Positions 6,373 through 6,517 of a stretch of 6,517 nt of DNA are shown here, one piece after another. Both the position numbers and the translations under genes were made by a program. The notes under the pieces were generated by a model that ran no database searches, was not told the origin of the DNA, and was given only the letters and a program-made list of their open reading frames with translations. The number at the start of each line of letters is the position of its first letter. Position 1 is the stretch's first letter. The DNA is from an uncultured Oscillospiraceae bacterium. Lineage in GTDB: Bacteria; Bacillota; Clostridia; Oscillospirales; Acutalibacteraceae. The stretch lies in the NCBI GenBank assembly GCA_902461995.1, contig CABQAA010000123.1, positions 1 to 6,517 of the forward strand, in the 5' to 3' direction.

Positions 6373-6517
6373 TTATCCAACGATACCACTGCGCTCGATT
6401 CCTTCGGTAAAGAAGCGCTGTGCAACGATATACAGTACCAGCAGCGGCAGCACCGTAATCAGGCAGCCGCAGGCGAGGATCGACTCCCGCATAAACATCA
6501 GTTCCTGGGCAGCTATC
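6373..6517 (-). CDS. Carbohydrate ABC transporter permease, MalG type (C-terminal 47 residues)
   Basis: The frame runs in from the right edge and ends with TAA at 6373. The 47 visible residues contain ELMFMRES, a last membrane helix (roughly ILACGCLITVLPLLVLYIV), and the ending QRFFTEGIERSGIVG. That ending matches the QR/F..G...G..(K/V)G tail of MalG-type inner-membrane permeases of CUT1 sugar importers. The cytoplasmic EAA loop that contacts the ATPase would be outside the window. Position directly before a sugar-binding lipoprotein supports the call, and a partner MalF-type permease is expected further upstream. Only the tail is seen, so the family is assigned from a short stretch plus context. 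Confidence 0.85.
   Translation of the reverse strand, partial: IAAQELMFMRESILACGCLITVLPLLVLYIVAQRFFTEGIERSGIVG

Noticed and set aside
6354..6425. N-terminal extension of the solute-binding protein to an ATG at 6425
   Set aside because: It would overlap the permease C-terminus and bury the lipoprotein signal peptide behind 24 polar residues. The ATG at 6353 gives a standard signal peptide with a ribosome binding site.
1..6517. tRNA or rRNA genes, CRISPR arrays, insertion sequences, attachment sites
   Set aside because: No regularly spaced repeats, transposase motifs, terminal inverted repeats or tRNA-like cloverleaf sequences were noticed by reading; nearly all bases are used by the five protein genes.

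Overview
The window looks like part of a carbohydrate-uptake locus from a moderately GC-rich member of the Firmicutes, probably a Clostridia-type gut or anaerobic bacterium. This rests on lipobox-type signal peptides, AGG-rich ribosome binding sites, a consensus sigma-A promoter, a CUT1-type sugar transporter, and the particular degenerate GGDEF style seen at the left edge. The lineage is inferred from gene style; there is no marker gene. All five genes lie on the minus strand, so the locus reads from right to left.

First transcription unit (6517 to about 1421, reading leftward). It enters from beyond the right edge with the last 47 residues of a MalG-type ABC sugar permease. A 19-base gap follows, then a complete lipoprotein solute-binding protein of 427 aa. 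A 26-base gap leads to a DUF4838-type protein of 555 aa with no signal peptide (copy B, predicted TTG start). A 35-base gap leads to a second, clearly homologous DUF4838-type protein of 623 aa (copy A), which is a predicted lipoprotein with a long Gly/Thr/Asp/Ser linker. The unit closes with a perfect 15-bp terminator hairpin. The short gaps and single terminator indicate one operon. No ATPase is visible; CUT1 systems often share an ATPase encoded elsewhere, but one could also lie outside the window.

Second transcription unit (1360 to the left edge). Directly after the terminator is a strong promoter (TTGTCA, 17-base spacer, TGC-TATAAT) and a two-helix membrane sensor with a Cache-like extracellular domain followed by a GGDEF domain. 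The GGDEF signature is degenerate (SADNF), so the domain is probably not an active diguanylate cyclase. The protein runs off the window and may carry an EAL domain further on.

How the genes may work together (inference): the binding protein and permease import an oligosaccharide. The anchored DUF4838 lipoprotein acts on glycan at the outer face of the membrane, and its leaderless paralogue acts on imported material in the cytoplasm. This same-family pair split across the membrane is the most interesting aspect of the window. The DUF4838 family has no established general reaction that I can state, so the substrate is unknown. The neighbouring c-di-GMP-type sensor may be functionally linked, but it has its own promoter and could be unrelated.
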